Origin: Sphingomonas sp. FARSPH
Lineage (GTDB): Bacteria; Pseudomonadota; Alphaproteobacteria; Sphingomonadales; Sphingomonadaceae
Direction of reading: 5' to 3'
DNA length: 64,000 bases
NCBI RefSeq assembly: GCF_003355005.1
Contig: NZ_CP029985.1
Location: 1,045,001 to 1,109,000 of the forward strand
Shown here: one piece after another, positions 56,060-64,000 of the stretch
Layout: the number at the start of each line of letters is the position of its first letter
Position numbering within the stretch: position 1 is the stretch's first letter
Program-made: the position numbers and the translations under genes
Notes under the pieces: generated by a model
Seen by the model: the letters and a program-made list of their open reading frames with translations, nothing else
What the model was told of the DNA's origin: nothing
Databases searched by the model: none

Positions 56060-58825
56060 CTAAGACGCCTGCGACGGCGGACGGAACTGCGGCGGCGGGC
56101 TGAACAGCTTGCGGATGCTCAGCCGGATCGTACGGCCGAGCGGGTTGAGATAATCCGGCTGGTAGCTGATCGGTGTGATGCCGTTGGCGTCGCGCACGCG
56201 CTGGCGGCTGTCGAGGATATTGTCGACGCCCAGCGTCAGCCGCAGCCCGCGCACCCAGGGATGCGCCTTCAGCAGTGGCAATTGCTGCTGAAGGTCGGCG
56301 AAGATGCGCAGGTTCGCGGTCGCGAGGCCGGAGAAGGTCAGCGACTGCGGCTGCGCGGCGGTGCCGCCGTTGACGCGCGTTCCCGTCTGGTAATCGCCCG
56401 ACAGGCGCACGCCGATGCCGTTGTTCGAATAGCCGGTCTGCACCTCGAACTCGTGCCGCGGCTGGCCGCCGGTCTGGCCGATCGCATCGCCGTTGAGCAG
56501 GTCGAGCGCAGGGCCGCCCGGCGTCACGAGCACGCGATCGGTGAGGTGCCAGGTGTGGTAGAAAGCGAACTGGATGCGCCCGCCGCCCTGGCCACCGCCA
56601 CGACCGCCGCCGCCGAAGCCGCCGCCATAGCCGCCGCGCCCGCCGCCGAAGCCACCGGGACCGCGACCGCCGCCTTCGCCGGGCGGCGGTGGCGCGTCGC
56701 CGGCAGGGGGTGGCGGTGGGGCGTCACCCGCGCTCGGCGGTGGCGGCGCGCCCGCATCGGCGCGTTCGCTCCCGCCCTCGCGCCGGCCACCGCCGCCACC
56801 CGGGAAGCCGGGGATGCGCAGGCCGGCGAACGGATTGGGTCCGGTGCCCGCGCGGAACGCCTCGATCTCCTTCTGGATGCGCGACTTGATCGGCTTCGAG
56901 AAGTTGATCCCCCAGCGCAGCGACGAATCCTCGGTCCGCGCATAATTGATCGGACGCGTATCGAGGCGCAGCAGATTGCCGTCCGCATCGCGCGTGAAGC
57001 GGACGGGATAGGCCGCCTCGATCGCGGCGGTCGGTGTGGGGAAGCTCGCGATCGGGTTGTTGACGCGCGTGTCGGTATAGCCCGCGATCAGCGTCAGGTC
57101 CTTGTCGTCCCACGGCTTGAGGTTGAGGCCGAAGCGCAGCACGCGGCGGTTGTCCTCGGTCAGCGCGGCGTTGCCGCCGCTGATCGTCGTCACCGTCGCG
57201 GTCGCGCCCTTGATGTAATCGAATACGCGCACGTTGGGGGTCACGATCTGCGGATTGCCGAGCTGCGCCGCGCTCGGCGCCTCGTCCTGCTGGCTCACCG
57301 ACCCGATCACGCGCACGCCGTTCAACGGCGACCAGTTGAACCCGTAGCCATAGGTATAGAGCGTGCCGAAGTCCGACAGGTGATCGACCGCGGCATTGGC
57401 GTTGAGCGACAGGCTTCCGATCGCGCCCAGCACGTTCTTGACGCGGCTGGCGATCGGCACGTCGATGTTGACGCGGCCGTTGACGATGTCGCGCGACACC
57501 TGCCCCGCACTGGTGATGCCGACGCCGTTCTGGCCGATGCGGAACGCGCTGCTGTCGAGGCTGCTCGACTGCGCGCCGACGCGCAGCGAGGTGGAGATGG
57601 GGCCGGCGGGCAGGTCGACGATCGGGCCGTTGACCAGCGCCTGGATCTGCCCGCTGTTCGACAGCGACCGGCCGCGGTTGGCGATGCCCGCGGCGACGTC
57701 GGCGGGGGTTAGCCGCGCACTGGGATTGGCGGTTGGGTCGTTGGCGTTGATCCGCGCCTGATAGGCCGATGTGTCGACGCCCGTTTCGGTGAAGGTGTGC
57801 GTGTCTGCCCGGTCGTAGGTGCCCGTAACTGTCCACAGCCATTTCGAACTCAGCCGGCCGTTGAGCGAGGTGCCCAGATGCGCGGTGATGCCCTGGCTGC
57901 GCTGCGCCAGCGGCAGAAAGTCACCGCCCGACAGCACGTTGGTGACGGTGGTCGCGCCGTTGGGCGCGAACGGATTGCCCGCCGGCACCGCGAACGTCGC
58001 GGTCGGCAGGCCGTACTGGCCGATGCTGTCGCTGGTCGCGACCTCGCCGTTGATCGTCGCCGACACGCCGCCGATCGGCCGGGCGTAGACCGCGTTGGTC
58101 GACACGGTGCGCGTGAACGGCAGCAACGTGCGGTAGGGCCGCTGGTCGAACCCCGTCGTCGCGCCCTCGGTCGCCGCTGCGGCGATGTTGCGCTCCGATT
58201 CGGTCAGTGCGGAACTTTGCTGGTAATTGGTGTTGATGTTGAGCCGCCCGCCGTTGCGGATCGACAGGATGCCCAGCTGGACCTGCGGCGTGTTGTTGCC
58301 GCCTGCTGTCGCCGCCTTGTCCGACAGCTCGACGCTGGTCGCGCGGAAACGGCGGCGCAGCACGATGTTCACCACCTTCTGGTCGGCGGTGTAGCCGTAT
58401 TTCAGCGCGACCTCTTCGGGCAGGATGTCGACGCGTGCGATCGCCTCGGTCGGGATGTCGCGGATTTCCTGGAAGCCCGCGATCCGCTTGCCGTCGAGCA
58501 GCACGACGGGTGGCCCGCCGACGCCGCTCGTCGTCTGCGGCGACAATTCGGTGAGCAGGTCGGAGACGGAGCTGACGCCATAAGCGCGGATGTCCGCCGG
58601 GTCCAACTGCTGTTCGGGCGGGATGTCGCCGATCACCGAACCGGGCAGATTGCGCGTGCCGCGCACGATGATGTCGGGCTCGTCGCTGTTCTCGTCCGCC
58701 TGCGCGGCCGGTGCCGCCGCCTTGGCGGGCGCCTTCTGGGCGGGCGCGCTGGTCTGCGCCTGCTGCGCCGCCGCCATCGCCGGCCAGCTCACCGCCGCCA
58801 TCGTCATCGCCAGCCCCATGCGCAT
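56060..58825 (-). CDS. TonB-dependent outer-membrane receptor
   Basis: A 921-residue receptor with a signal peptide (1-20), an N-terminal plug (about 48-170: DIIVRGTR, VSDLLTELSPQTTSG, GPPVVLLDGKRI, RVDILPEEVALKYGY) and a beta barrel. A Gly/Pro-rich insertion of about 80 residues (about 665-745) with PPPPSAGDAPPPPPAGD and GGFGGGRGGYGGGFGG repeats sits in a barrel loop. The protein ends in RLSIRKLF plus 13 extra residues. No TonB box was certain. Ligand unknown; the neighbour is a compatible-solute transporter but a link is not proven. Confidence 0.9.
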   Translation of the reverse strand: MRMGLAMTMAAVSWPAMAAAQQAQTSAPAQKAPAKAAAPAAQADENSDEPDIIVRGTRNLPGSVIGDIPPEQQLDPADIRAYGVSSVSDLLTELSPQTTSGVGGPPVVLLDGKRIAGFQEIRDIPTEAIARVDILPEEVALKYGYTADQKVVNIVLRRRFRATSVELSDKAATAGGNNTPQVQLGILSIRNGGRLNINTNYQQSSALTESERNIAAAATEGATTGFDQRPYRTLLPFTRTVSTNAVYARPIGGVSATINGEVATSDSIGQYGLPTATFAVPAGNPFAPNGATTVTNVLSGGDFLPLAQRSQGITAHLGTSLNGRLSSKWLWTVTGTYDRADTHTFTETGVDTSAYQARINANDPTANPSARLTPADVAAGIANRGRSLSNSGQIQALVNGPIVDLPAGPISTSLRVGAQSSSLDSSAFRIGQNGVGITSAGQVSRDIVNGRVNIDVPIASRVKNVLGAIGSLSLNANAAVDHLSDFGTLYTYGYGFNWSPLNGVRVIGSVSQQDEAPSAAQLGNPQIVTPNVRVFDYIKGATATVTTISGGNAALTEDNRRVLRFGLNLKPWDDKDLTLIAGYTDTRVNNPIASFPTPTAAIEAAYPVRFTRDADGNLLRLDTRPINYARTEDSSLRWGINFSKPIKSRIQKEIEAFRAGTGPNPFAGLRIPGFPGGGGGRREGGSERADAGAPPPPSAGDAPPPPPAGDAPPPPGEGGGRGPGGFGGGRGGYGGGFGGGGRGGGQGGGRIQFAFYHTWHLTDRVLVTPGGPALDLLNGDAIGQTGGQPRHEFEVQTGYSNNGIGVRLSGDYQTGTRVNGGTAAQPQSLTFSGLATANLRIFADLQQQLPLLKAHPWVRGLRLTLGVDNILDSRQRVRDANGITPISYQPDYLNPLGRTIRLSIRKLFSPPPQFRPPSQAS

Positions 58826-58907
58826 GCCGCCACTCCGTACCCGAACCGATCCGACCCAACGCCGGAAGAGCGCGCCTAGGGGGCAATTGTCGCACGATTG
58901 TGTCGGC

Positions 58908-59363
58908 TCAGGCGATTTTCTCCTGCTCCAGCGCAAACGCCTCGATCCGGTGGAGCATCGCACTGAACGCGGCGACCTCGGCGGGCGGGAAACGCGAGAA
59001 TATCCGCGCCTCGAGGTCGAGCGCCTTGGGCGCGACCGCGGCATACAGGTCGCGTCCCGCACCGGTCAGGTCGAGCAGGTGGCTGCGCCGGTCTTCGGGA
59101 TTGCCCTGTCGCGCCAGAAGGCCGCGCTCGACCAGCGCGATCGCGGCGCGGCTCACGGTCACCTTGTCCATCCGCGTCCGTGCGCCGATCGCCTGCTGCG
59201 TGATCGCGCCGCTTTCGGCGACGACGGTGATCAGCCGCCATTCGGGGATCGAAAGGCCGAACAGCGACTGATAGGCACGCGCGATCAGCCCGCTGACGAG
59301 GTTCGAGGTGACAGACAGTCGAAACGGCAGGAATTCGTCGAGAACGAGGCGCGGTTCAGCCAT
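58908..59363 (-). CDS. MarR-family transcriptional regulator
   Basis: A 151-residue winged-helix regulator. The DNA-binding part is ESGAITQQAIGARTRMDKVTVSRAAIALVERGLLARQGNPEDRRSHLLDLT (about 48-98), with the MarR wing DRRSH. It is divergent from hpd and the intergenic region has inverted ACTGGTATC sites, so it most likely controls the tyrosine/homogentisate genes, perhaps in response to a pathway intermediate. The ATG at 59363 is preferred to a longer reading that would run through the operator. Confidence 0.9.
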   Translation of the reverse strand: MAEPRLVLDEFLPFRLSVTSNLVSGLIARAYQSLFGLSIPEWRLITVVAESGAITQQAIGARTRMDKVTVSRAAIALVERGLLARQGNPEDRRSHLLDLTGAGRDLYAAVAPKALDLEARIFSRFPPAEVAAFSAMLHRIEAFALEQEKIA

Positions 59364-59369
59364 GCCCGC

Positions 59370-59433
59370 AACTGGTATCAGTTGACACCTTTTTGGCAAT
59401 GGCGCAGGAAAGTGGTAACAAGCGATACCAGTT
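59370..59433. promoter_or_regulatory. Inverted operator sites between marR and hpd
   Basis: AACTGGTATC (59370-59379) and GATACCAGTT (59424-59433) are exact reverse complements 44 bases apart. The first also forms its own short dyad, AACTG-GTAT-CAGTT (59370-59383), which runs into TTGACA (59382-59387), a -35 consensus on the plus strand. The sites suit a MarR dimer controlling both genes. Confidence 0.65.
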
Positions 59434-59458
59434 TGGACTCGCGACAGGAGTGGTTTCC

Positions 59459-60523
59459 ATGGACCATATCGACGTCAATCCGATGGGCCTCGACGGGTTC
59501 GAATTCTGCGAATTCACCTCGCCCGACCCCGACACGCTGGCTGCGCAGTTCGAGGCGATGGGCTTCGTCGCGGCCTCGACGCATCCGACCCGCGCGATCA
59601 CCCGCTACAAGCAGGGGCGGATCAACCTGCTGATCAACCGCGAGGAGAGCGGCCACGCCGCCGATTTCCGCGCGGCGCACGGCCCGTCGGCGAGTGCGAT
59701 GGCGTTCCGCGTCCAGAATGCGCGCGAGGCCTATGACGCGGCGATCGCGCGCGGTGCGAAGCCCGCCCCCGCCGGCCAGGCGCTGGACGACATTCCCGCG
59801 CTGGAGGGGATCGGCGGCTCGCTCTTGTACCTCGTCGACCGTCATGGCGCGGCCGGCACGATCTACGATGCCTGGGACCAGGTGCCCGGCGCCGCCGAGG
59901 CGGAAGCGCAGAACAACGTCGGCCTCGACCTGCTCGACCACCTCACCCACAACGTACGCCGCGGTCAGATGCGCGTCTGGTCGCAATTCTACGGGCAGAT
60001 CTTCGGCTTCGAAGAGCAGAAGTATTTCGACATCAAGGGCAAGGCAACCGGCCTGTTCAGCCAGGCGATGATCGCCCCCGACCGCGCGATCCGCATCCCG
60101 CTGAACGAAAGCCAGGACGATAAGAGCCAGATCGAGGAGTTCATCCGCGATTACAACGGCGAGGGCATCCAGCATCTCGCGCTGACCACCGACAATATCT
60201 ACGACACGGTCGAGAAACTGCGCGCACGCGGCGTCAAGCTTCAGGACACGATCGAGACCTATTACGAGCTCGTCGACAAGCGCGTGCCTAACCATGGCGA
60301 GGACCTTGAACGGCTGCGCCGCAACCGCATCCTGATCGACGGCAACGTCGGCGAGGAGGGGCTGCTGCTCCAGATTTTCACCGAGACGATGGTCGGGCCG
60401 ATCTTCTTCGAGATCATCCAGCGCAAGGGCAATGAGGGCTTCGGCAACGGCAATTTCCAGGCGTTGTATGAAAGCATCGAGCTGGATCAGATTCGTCGCG
60501 GCGTCATCACGGTCGACGCGTAA
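59459..60523 (+). CDS. hpd: 4-hydroxyphenylpyruvate dioxygenase
   Basis: Converts 4-hydroxyphenylpyruvate to homogentisate. The 354-residue protein has two vicinal-oxygen-chelate domains and the iron ligands His161 (LLDHLTHNVRRG), His239 (GIQHLALTT) and Glu309 (LLLQIFTETMVGPIFFEII). The ATG at 59459 follows AGGAG by ten bases; the longer reading from 59393 would start within the operator region. First structural gene of the tyrosine-degradation unit. Confidence 0.97.
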   Translation: MDHIDVNPMGLDGFEFCEFTSPDPDTLAAQFEAMGFVAASTHPTRAITRYKQGRINLLINREESGHAADFRAAHGPSASAMAFRVQNAREAYDAAIARGAKPAPAGQALDDIPALEGIGGSLLYLVDRHGAAGTIYDAWDQVPGAAEAEAQNNVGLDLLDHLTHNVRRGQMRVWSQFYGQIFGFEEQKYFDIKGKATGLFSQAMIAPDRAIRIPLNESQDDKSQIEEFIRDYNGEGIQHLALTTDNIYDTVEKLRARGVKLQDTIETYYELVDKRVPNHGEDLERLRRNRILIDGNVGEEGLLLQIFTETMVGPIFFEIIQRKGNEGFGNGNFQALYESIELDQIRRGVITVDA

Positions 60524-60592
60524 GCGTCGGCCGGATGCCGGCGCGTAGGCGCCGGGCCGCGACCGGCCGGCACGGCGAGCCGGGACATAGGG

Positions 60593-60607
60593 CCCGGCTT
60601 TGCCGGG
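60593..60607 (+). other. Hairpin downstream of hpd
   Basis: CCCGGC (60593-60598) and GCCGGG (60602-60607) with a TTT loop, flanked by further GC-rich complementary stretches. It may slow transcription before the repeat but has no T tract. Confidence 0.4.
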
Positions 60608-60619
60608 TCCGACGTCACG

Positions 60620-60715
60620 GCGGGGTGAGAGCCACCGTAGGAACCGCCAGCGTTCCGCCCCCACCCTCACCCCGCGCCGCTGACGCGGCTTGCCCCTCTC
60701 CCAACGAGAGAGGGG
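60620..60715. repeat. Palindromic repeat between hpd and hmgA
   Basis: GCGGGGTGAG (60620-60629) pairs perfectly with CTCACCCCGC (60666-60675), and CCCCTCTC (60693-60700) with GAGAGGGG (60708-60715). The second hairpin lies 18 bases before the hmgA start, within its presumed leader. Seen once in this window, so the repeat family is inferred from its layout. Confidence 0.6.
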
Positions 60716-60732
60716 ATTAGGAGGACGAGCCC

Positions 60733-62010
60733 ATGACCGACTATATCCCCGGCTTCGGCAACCACGTCGCGACGGAGGCCGTTCCCGGCGCGCTGCCGAT
60801 CGGCCGCAATTCTCCACAGCGGCCCGCCTTCGGCCTCTATGCTGAGCAACTGTCCGGCACCGCCTTCACCGCACCGCGGCATGAGAACCGCCGGTCGTGG
60901 CTGTACCGGATGCGGCCGACCGCGGAACATCCGCCCTACCGGCGCTACACGGGCGCAAAGCTGTTCGCCCCCGGTACCGACGACGCCCCGCTCGCGCCCA
61001 ACCGCCTGCGCTGGGACCCGGCGCCGCTGCCCGAGGCGCCGACCGATTTCGTCGATGGTCTCGTCACCATGATGGCGAACCGCGATCCGGTCGAGCTGGA
61101 GGGTGTCGCGCTCCACGTCTATGCCGCCAACCGCGACATGACCGACCGCGTCTTCATGGATGCCGACGGCGAATTGCTGTTCATCCCCGAACATGGCCGC
61201 ATCACGCTCCACACCGAGCTCGGCCGGATCGACGTCGCGCCGAGCCAGATCGCGCTGGTGCCGCGCGGCGTGCGGTTTCGCGTCATGCTGCCCGACGGCG
61301 CGGCGCGCGGCTATCTGGCCGAAAACCACGGCGCGCTCTTCCGCCTGCCCGATCTCGGGCCGATCGGTGCGAACGGCCTGGCCAATCCGCGCGACTTCGA
61401 GACGCCCGTCGCCTGGTTCGAGGATCGCGACGAACCGACCGAGGTGATCCAGAAGTTCATGGGATCGCTGTGGACGACGACGCTCGACCACAGCCCGCTC
61501 GATGTCGTCGCGTGGCACGGCAACCTTGCGCCGTGGCGCTACGACCTGTCGAGGTTCAACACGATCAATACGGTCAGCTTCGACCATCCCGATCCGTCGA
61601 TCTTCACCGTGCTGACCTCGCCATCCGACGTGCCGGGCCGCGCCAACGCCGATTTCGTCATCTTCCCGCCGCGCTGGATGGTCGCCGAGAATACGTTCCG
61701 CCCGCCCTGGTTCCACCGCAACGTGATGTCGGAGGCGATGGGCCTCATCACCGGCGCCTATGACGCCAAGGCCGAAGGCTTCCGGCCTGGCGGGATCAGC
61801 CTGCACAACATGATGGCCGGCCACGGGCCCGACCTCGCCAGCTGGCAGGGCGCGTCGACTGCCGACCTGAAACCGCACAAGATCGACGGGACGATGGCGT
61901 TCATGCTCGAAAGCTGCTGGCCCTACGCGCCGACGAGCCACGCGCTCGGCCATGCCCAGCTCGATTACGACGCCGTGTGGAAGGACTTTCCGAAGGCCAG
62001 GCTGCCATGA
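60733..62010 (+). CDS. hmgA: Homogentisate 1,2-dioxygenase
   Basis: Opens the aromatic ring of homogentisate to give maleylacetoacetate. The 425-residue protein begins YIPGFGNHVATEAVPGALP, the family hallmark, and has the iron ligands in PPWFHRNVMSEAMGLI (His and Glu) and GGISLHNMMAGHGPD (His). An AGGAGGACGAGCCC sequence lies before the ATG. Its stop overlaps maiA (ATGA). Confidence 0.97.
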   Translation: MTDYIPGFGNHVATEAVPGALPIGRNSPQRPAFGLYAEQLSGTAFTAPRHENRRSWLYRMRPTAEHPPYRRYTGAKLFAPGTDDAPLAPNRLRWDPAPLPEAPTDFVDGLVTMMANRDPVELEGVALHVYAANRDMTDRVFMDADGELLFIPEHGRITLHTELGRIDVAPSQIALVPRGVRFRVMLPDGAARGYLAENHGALFRLPDLGPIGANGLANPRDFETPVAWFEDRDEPTEVIQKFMGSLWTTTLDHSPLDVVAWHGNLAPWRYDLSRFNTINTVSFDHPDPSIFTVLTSPSDVPGRANADFVIFPPRWMVAENTFRPPWFHRNVMSEAMGLITGAYDAKAEGFRPGGISLHNMMAGHGPDLASWQGASTADLKPHKIDGTMAFMLESCWPYAPTSHALGHAQLDYDAVWKDFPKARLP

Positions 62011-62645
62011 TCCTGCACGGCTATTGGCGCTCCGGCGCCGCCTATCGCGTCCGCATCGCGCTCGCGCTGAAGGGCGTGGCATACGACCAAGTCAATTACG
62101 ACCTGCGCACCGGCGCGCAAGGATCGGCGGACTATGCCGCGCTCAACCCGGCCAAGCTGGTGCCCGCGCTGGAGACCGATGGCCGCATCCTGACGCAGTC
62201 GAGCGCGATCATCGAATGGCTCGACGAAACCTGTCCCGACCCGCCCCTGCTCCCCGCCGACGCCTTCGGCAGGGCGCGCGTGCGGGCGCTGGTCGCGACG
62301 ATCGCGGGCGATACGCATCCGCTCCACAATCTGCGCGTCCATAAGAGCTTGCGCGAGCAATTCGGCGCGGACGAGGCGGCGGTGACCGACTGGAACCGCC
62401 ACTGGATCGCGACCGGCCTCGCCGCGGTCGAGGCGATGGTCGCGCAGGGTGGACGCGGCTTCGCTTATGGCGGCACACCGACGATCGCCGATTGCTACAC
62501 CGTCCCCGCCCTCTATTCCGCGCATCGCTTCGGCGTCGACGTCGCCGGCTTCCCCGCGCTCGTCGCGGCAGGCGAGCGGGCGGCGGCCCTGCCCGCGGTA
62601 CAGGCGGCGCACCCGTCCGTACAACCCGACGCCGATCCGGCGTGA
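62007..62645 (+). CDS. maiA: Maleylacetoacetate isomerase
   Basis: Zeta-class glutathione transferase that isomerises maleylacetoacetate to fumarylacetoacetate. The 212-residue protein has the N-terminal WRSGAAYRVRIALALKGV (the SxxC-like Ser motif of the zeta class, here with Gly-Ala) and LTQSSAIIEWLDE in the glutathione-binding domain. It is coupled to hmgA upstream and to the Rieske gene downstream. The third pathway enzyme, fumarylacetoacetase, is not within the window. Confidence 0.94.
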   Translation: MILHGYWRSGAAYRVRIALALKGVAYDQVNYDLRTGAQGSADYAALNPAKLVPALETDGRILTQSSAIIEWLDETCPDPPLLPADAFGRARVRALVATIAGDTHPLHNLRVHKSLREQFGADEAAVTDWNRHWIATGLAAVEAMVAQGGRGFAYGGTPTIADCYTVPALYSAHRFGVDVAGFPALVAAGERAAALPAVQAAHPSVQPDADPA

Positions 62646-63004
62646 CCGCGACGCTGCGCCTGTCCGCGACGCCGGCCGGCGTGCGTCTCGCGCCGTTCGC
62701 CGACCTCGCGGATGGCACGGCGCGCAATTTCGTGCTGCAGATGAAGGCCGGGCGCTTTCACGGCTTCGTCGTACGACGCGGTGCGGAGGTGGTCGGCTAT
62801 GTCGATCGCTGCCCCCACGCGGGCGTCCCGCTGGCGCAGACGCTCGACGATTATCTCAGCCCCTCGGGCGATCTCATCGCATGTAGCTGGCATGGCGCGC
62901 TGTTCCGCATCGGTGACGGCGCCTGCGTCGGCGGTCCGTGCGTGGGTCAGGCGCTGACGCCATGGCCCGTCACCGTGGTCGACGGCTTCGTCACCACCGC
63001 CTGA
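62642..63004 (+). CDS. Rieske 2Fe-2S protein linked to homogentisate pathway
   Basis: A 120-residue protein with a single Rieske motif: RCPHAGVPLAQ (Cys-x-His) and LIACSWHGALFRI (Cys-x2-His) separated by 21 residues, slightly longer than usual. The rest is a small beta domain. It may serve as an electron carrier, or as the ferredoxin partner of an oxygenase; none is adjacent. Starts at a GTG overlapping the maiA stop, so it is part of the tyrosine operon. Confidence 0.88.
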   Translation: MTATLRLSATPAGVRLAPFADLADGTARNFVLQMKAGRFHGFVVRRGAEVVGYVDRCPHAGVPLAQTLDDYLSPSGDLIACSWHGALFRIGDGACVGGPCVGQALTPWPVTVVDGFVTTA

Positions 63005-63090
63005 GCCGTCTCCCAGCACGGGCCGGCGACCGCTTTCGCAATTGCAGCATCGCGTATACACTGCGCATTCGACCGTTGCGGGAGCAAGCG

Positions 63091-64000
63091 ATGCCAAGTG
63101 GTGACCGACTGAATCTGGGCGCGCTGTTCGGCGGGGTCGTCGCCGCATCGGGGTTCGGCCTTGCCGGCTATTCCGAATGGATCGCGCGCGAGGCGGAGCG
63201 GCTGGTGCCGCCTGACGGCGTGTTCCGCGAGGTCGAGGGTGCCCGGCTCCACTATGTCTCGCTGGGCACACCGGGAAAGCCGGCGATCGTCATGATCCAC
63301 GGCCTTGGCGGCCAGCTGCGCAATTTCTCCTATGCCATGGCGCAGAAGCTCGCCGACGACTTCCGCGTCATCCTGGTCGACCGACCGGGGTCGGGCTATT
63401 CGGTCGCGCATGGCGCGATACAGCCCGATATCGCGGCCCAGGCGGCGATGATCGGCCAGCTGATCGCCTTTCTCGGGCTCGAACGCCCGCTCGTCGTCGG
63501 CCATTCTTTGGGCGGCGCGGTCGCGCTGGCGCTCGCGGTCGCGCAACCCGAACTGGTCGGCGGCCTCGCGCTGATCGCACCGCTGACCCAGCATCAGGAA
63601 GAGGTGCCCGCCGCCTTCCGCGCGCTCGCCGCCATGCCAGCGGGCCTTCGCCGGCTGATGGCACAGACGATCGGTACGCCGCTCAGCCGGATCGGCGCCG
63701 AACAGACGCTGGCGGAAGTCTTCTCGCCCGAACCTGCGCCGGACGATTTCGCGACCCGCGGTGGCGGCGCGCTGGCGCAGCGGCCGGGCAATATCGCCGC
63801 CGCGGCGGCCGATCTCGCCGCCGCGAGCACCGACATGCCCGCCTTCGTCGCGCGCTATCGTACGCTCGCGTTGCCCGTATCGATCCTGTTCGGCCGCGAC
63901 GATGCGATCCTGTCGCCGGCGCTGCACGGCGAAACGACCGCCGCCGCCATCCCCGACGCTCGGCTGCAACTGGTCGCGGGTGGCCACATGCTGCCCGTGA
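63091..64000 (+). CDS. Alpha/beta hydrolase (runs off the window end)
   Basis: The frame from the ATG at 63091 stays open to the last base, covering 303 codons; the C-terminal few residues are missing. A hydrophobic N-terminal segment (LGALFGGVVAASGFGLAGY) could be a membrane anchor. The catalytic triad can be placed: nucleophile Ser in VVGHSLGGAVAL, Asp in ILFGRDDAILSP and His in VAGGHMLPV; the oxyanion loop is VMIHGLGGQLRNF. Substrate unknown. A GGGAGC ribosome site precedes the start. Confidence 0.88.
   Translation, partial: MPSGDRLNLGALFGGVVAASGFGLAGYSEWIAREAERLVPPDGVFREVEGARLHYVSLGTPGKPAIVMIHGLGGQLRNFSYAMAQKLADDFRVILVDRPGSGYSVAHGAIQPDIAAQAAMIGQLIAFLGLERPLVVGHSLGGAVALALAVAQPELVGGLALIAPLTQHQEEVPAAFRALAAMPAGLRRLMAQTIGTPLSRIGAEQTLAEVFSPEPAPDDFATRGGGALAQRPGNIAAAAADLAAASTDMPAFVARYRTLALPVSILFGRDDAILSPALHGETTAAAIPDARLQLVAGGHMLPV

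Noticed and set aside
1..64000. CRISPR arrays
   Set aside because: The repeated elements are palindromic, widely spaced and variable in their cores; no regular direct-repeat/spacer array was seen.

Overview
The window looks like a chromosomal stretch of a high-GC alphaproteobacterium, most likely a sphingomonad (Sphingomonas or a close relative). The evidence is the base composition, the DUF4167/prmC/prfA/hisS block, a ybgC-tolQRAB-pal cluster, a cox cluster running on into DUF983-surf1-thrC, 4-base ATGA or GTGA overlaps between many genes, and several families of short palindromic intergenic repeats. I saw no rRNA, tRNA, CRISPR array, transposase or prophage gene. Most of the content is housekeeping; the accessory content is small.

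Layout. 0-5.5 kb: a CBS-domain protein, a small membrane protein, then on the minus strand hisS-prfA-prmC-DUF4167 (translation and its termination). 5.5-12.1 kb: a DUF1345 membrane protein, an M61 peptidase and ppa flanked by inverted repeat elements, an S1/P1-type nuclease, isoaspartyl peptidase and a membrane acyltransferase. 12.2-15.4 kb: ispG, an AbrB/PIN toxin-antitoxin pair with its own operator, a DMT exporter and a GNAT acetyltransferase. 15.4-20.3 kb: the Tol-Pal system on the minus strand. 20.4-21.0 kb: a membrane protein plus small HTH regulator behind two adjacent 18-bp palindromes. 21-24.3 kb: a lipoprotein of unknown function, a nitronate monooxygenase-like enzyme and lysC. 24.3-31.4 kb: ubiG followed by an envelope-glycan neighbourhood (GT39-like, DUF2334 deacetylase-like, two GT4 enzymes, DUF2141, a multi-pass membrane protein). 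31.3-36.9 kb, minus strand: AI-2E-type permease, lepB, acpS, pdxJ, a membrane protein, a beta-lactamase-fold serine hydrolase and pyrE.

37.1-50.9 kb is the cytochrome c oxidase region: coxB-ctaD, then about 4.6 kb that does not belong to the usual cox order (a structured DNA/RNA element, a DUF1800/DUF1501 secreted pair, and a haem-oxygenase-like iron enzyme), then ctaB, a 44-residue membrane protein, ctaG, ctaE, DUF983, surf1, thrC and an rRNA-type methyltransferase. 51-56 kb: ccmB-ccmA with a zincin-like protease, a pterin dehydratase, an SDR, and an osmoprotectant-type ABC transporter whose permease and binding protein are fused. 56-63 kb: a TonB-dependent receptor with a Gly/Pro-rich insertion, then a tyrosine catabolic unit (marR, hpd, hmgA, maiA, a Rieske protein) and the start of an alpha/beta hydrolase cut by the window end.

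The points most worth a second look are the interrupted cox cluster with its three-way-junction element and iron enzyme (39.97-44.5 kb), the twin-palindrome HTH/membrane pair (20.3-21.0 kb), short repeats that have become part of coding sequences (UbiG C-terminus, serine hydrolase N-terminus), and a sharp base-composition change inside hisS. All functional calls rest on reading motifs and gene order by eye; no database search was possible.
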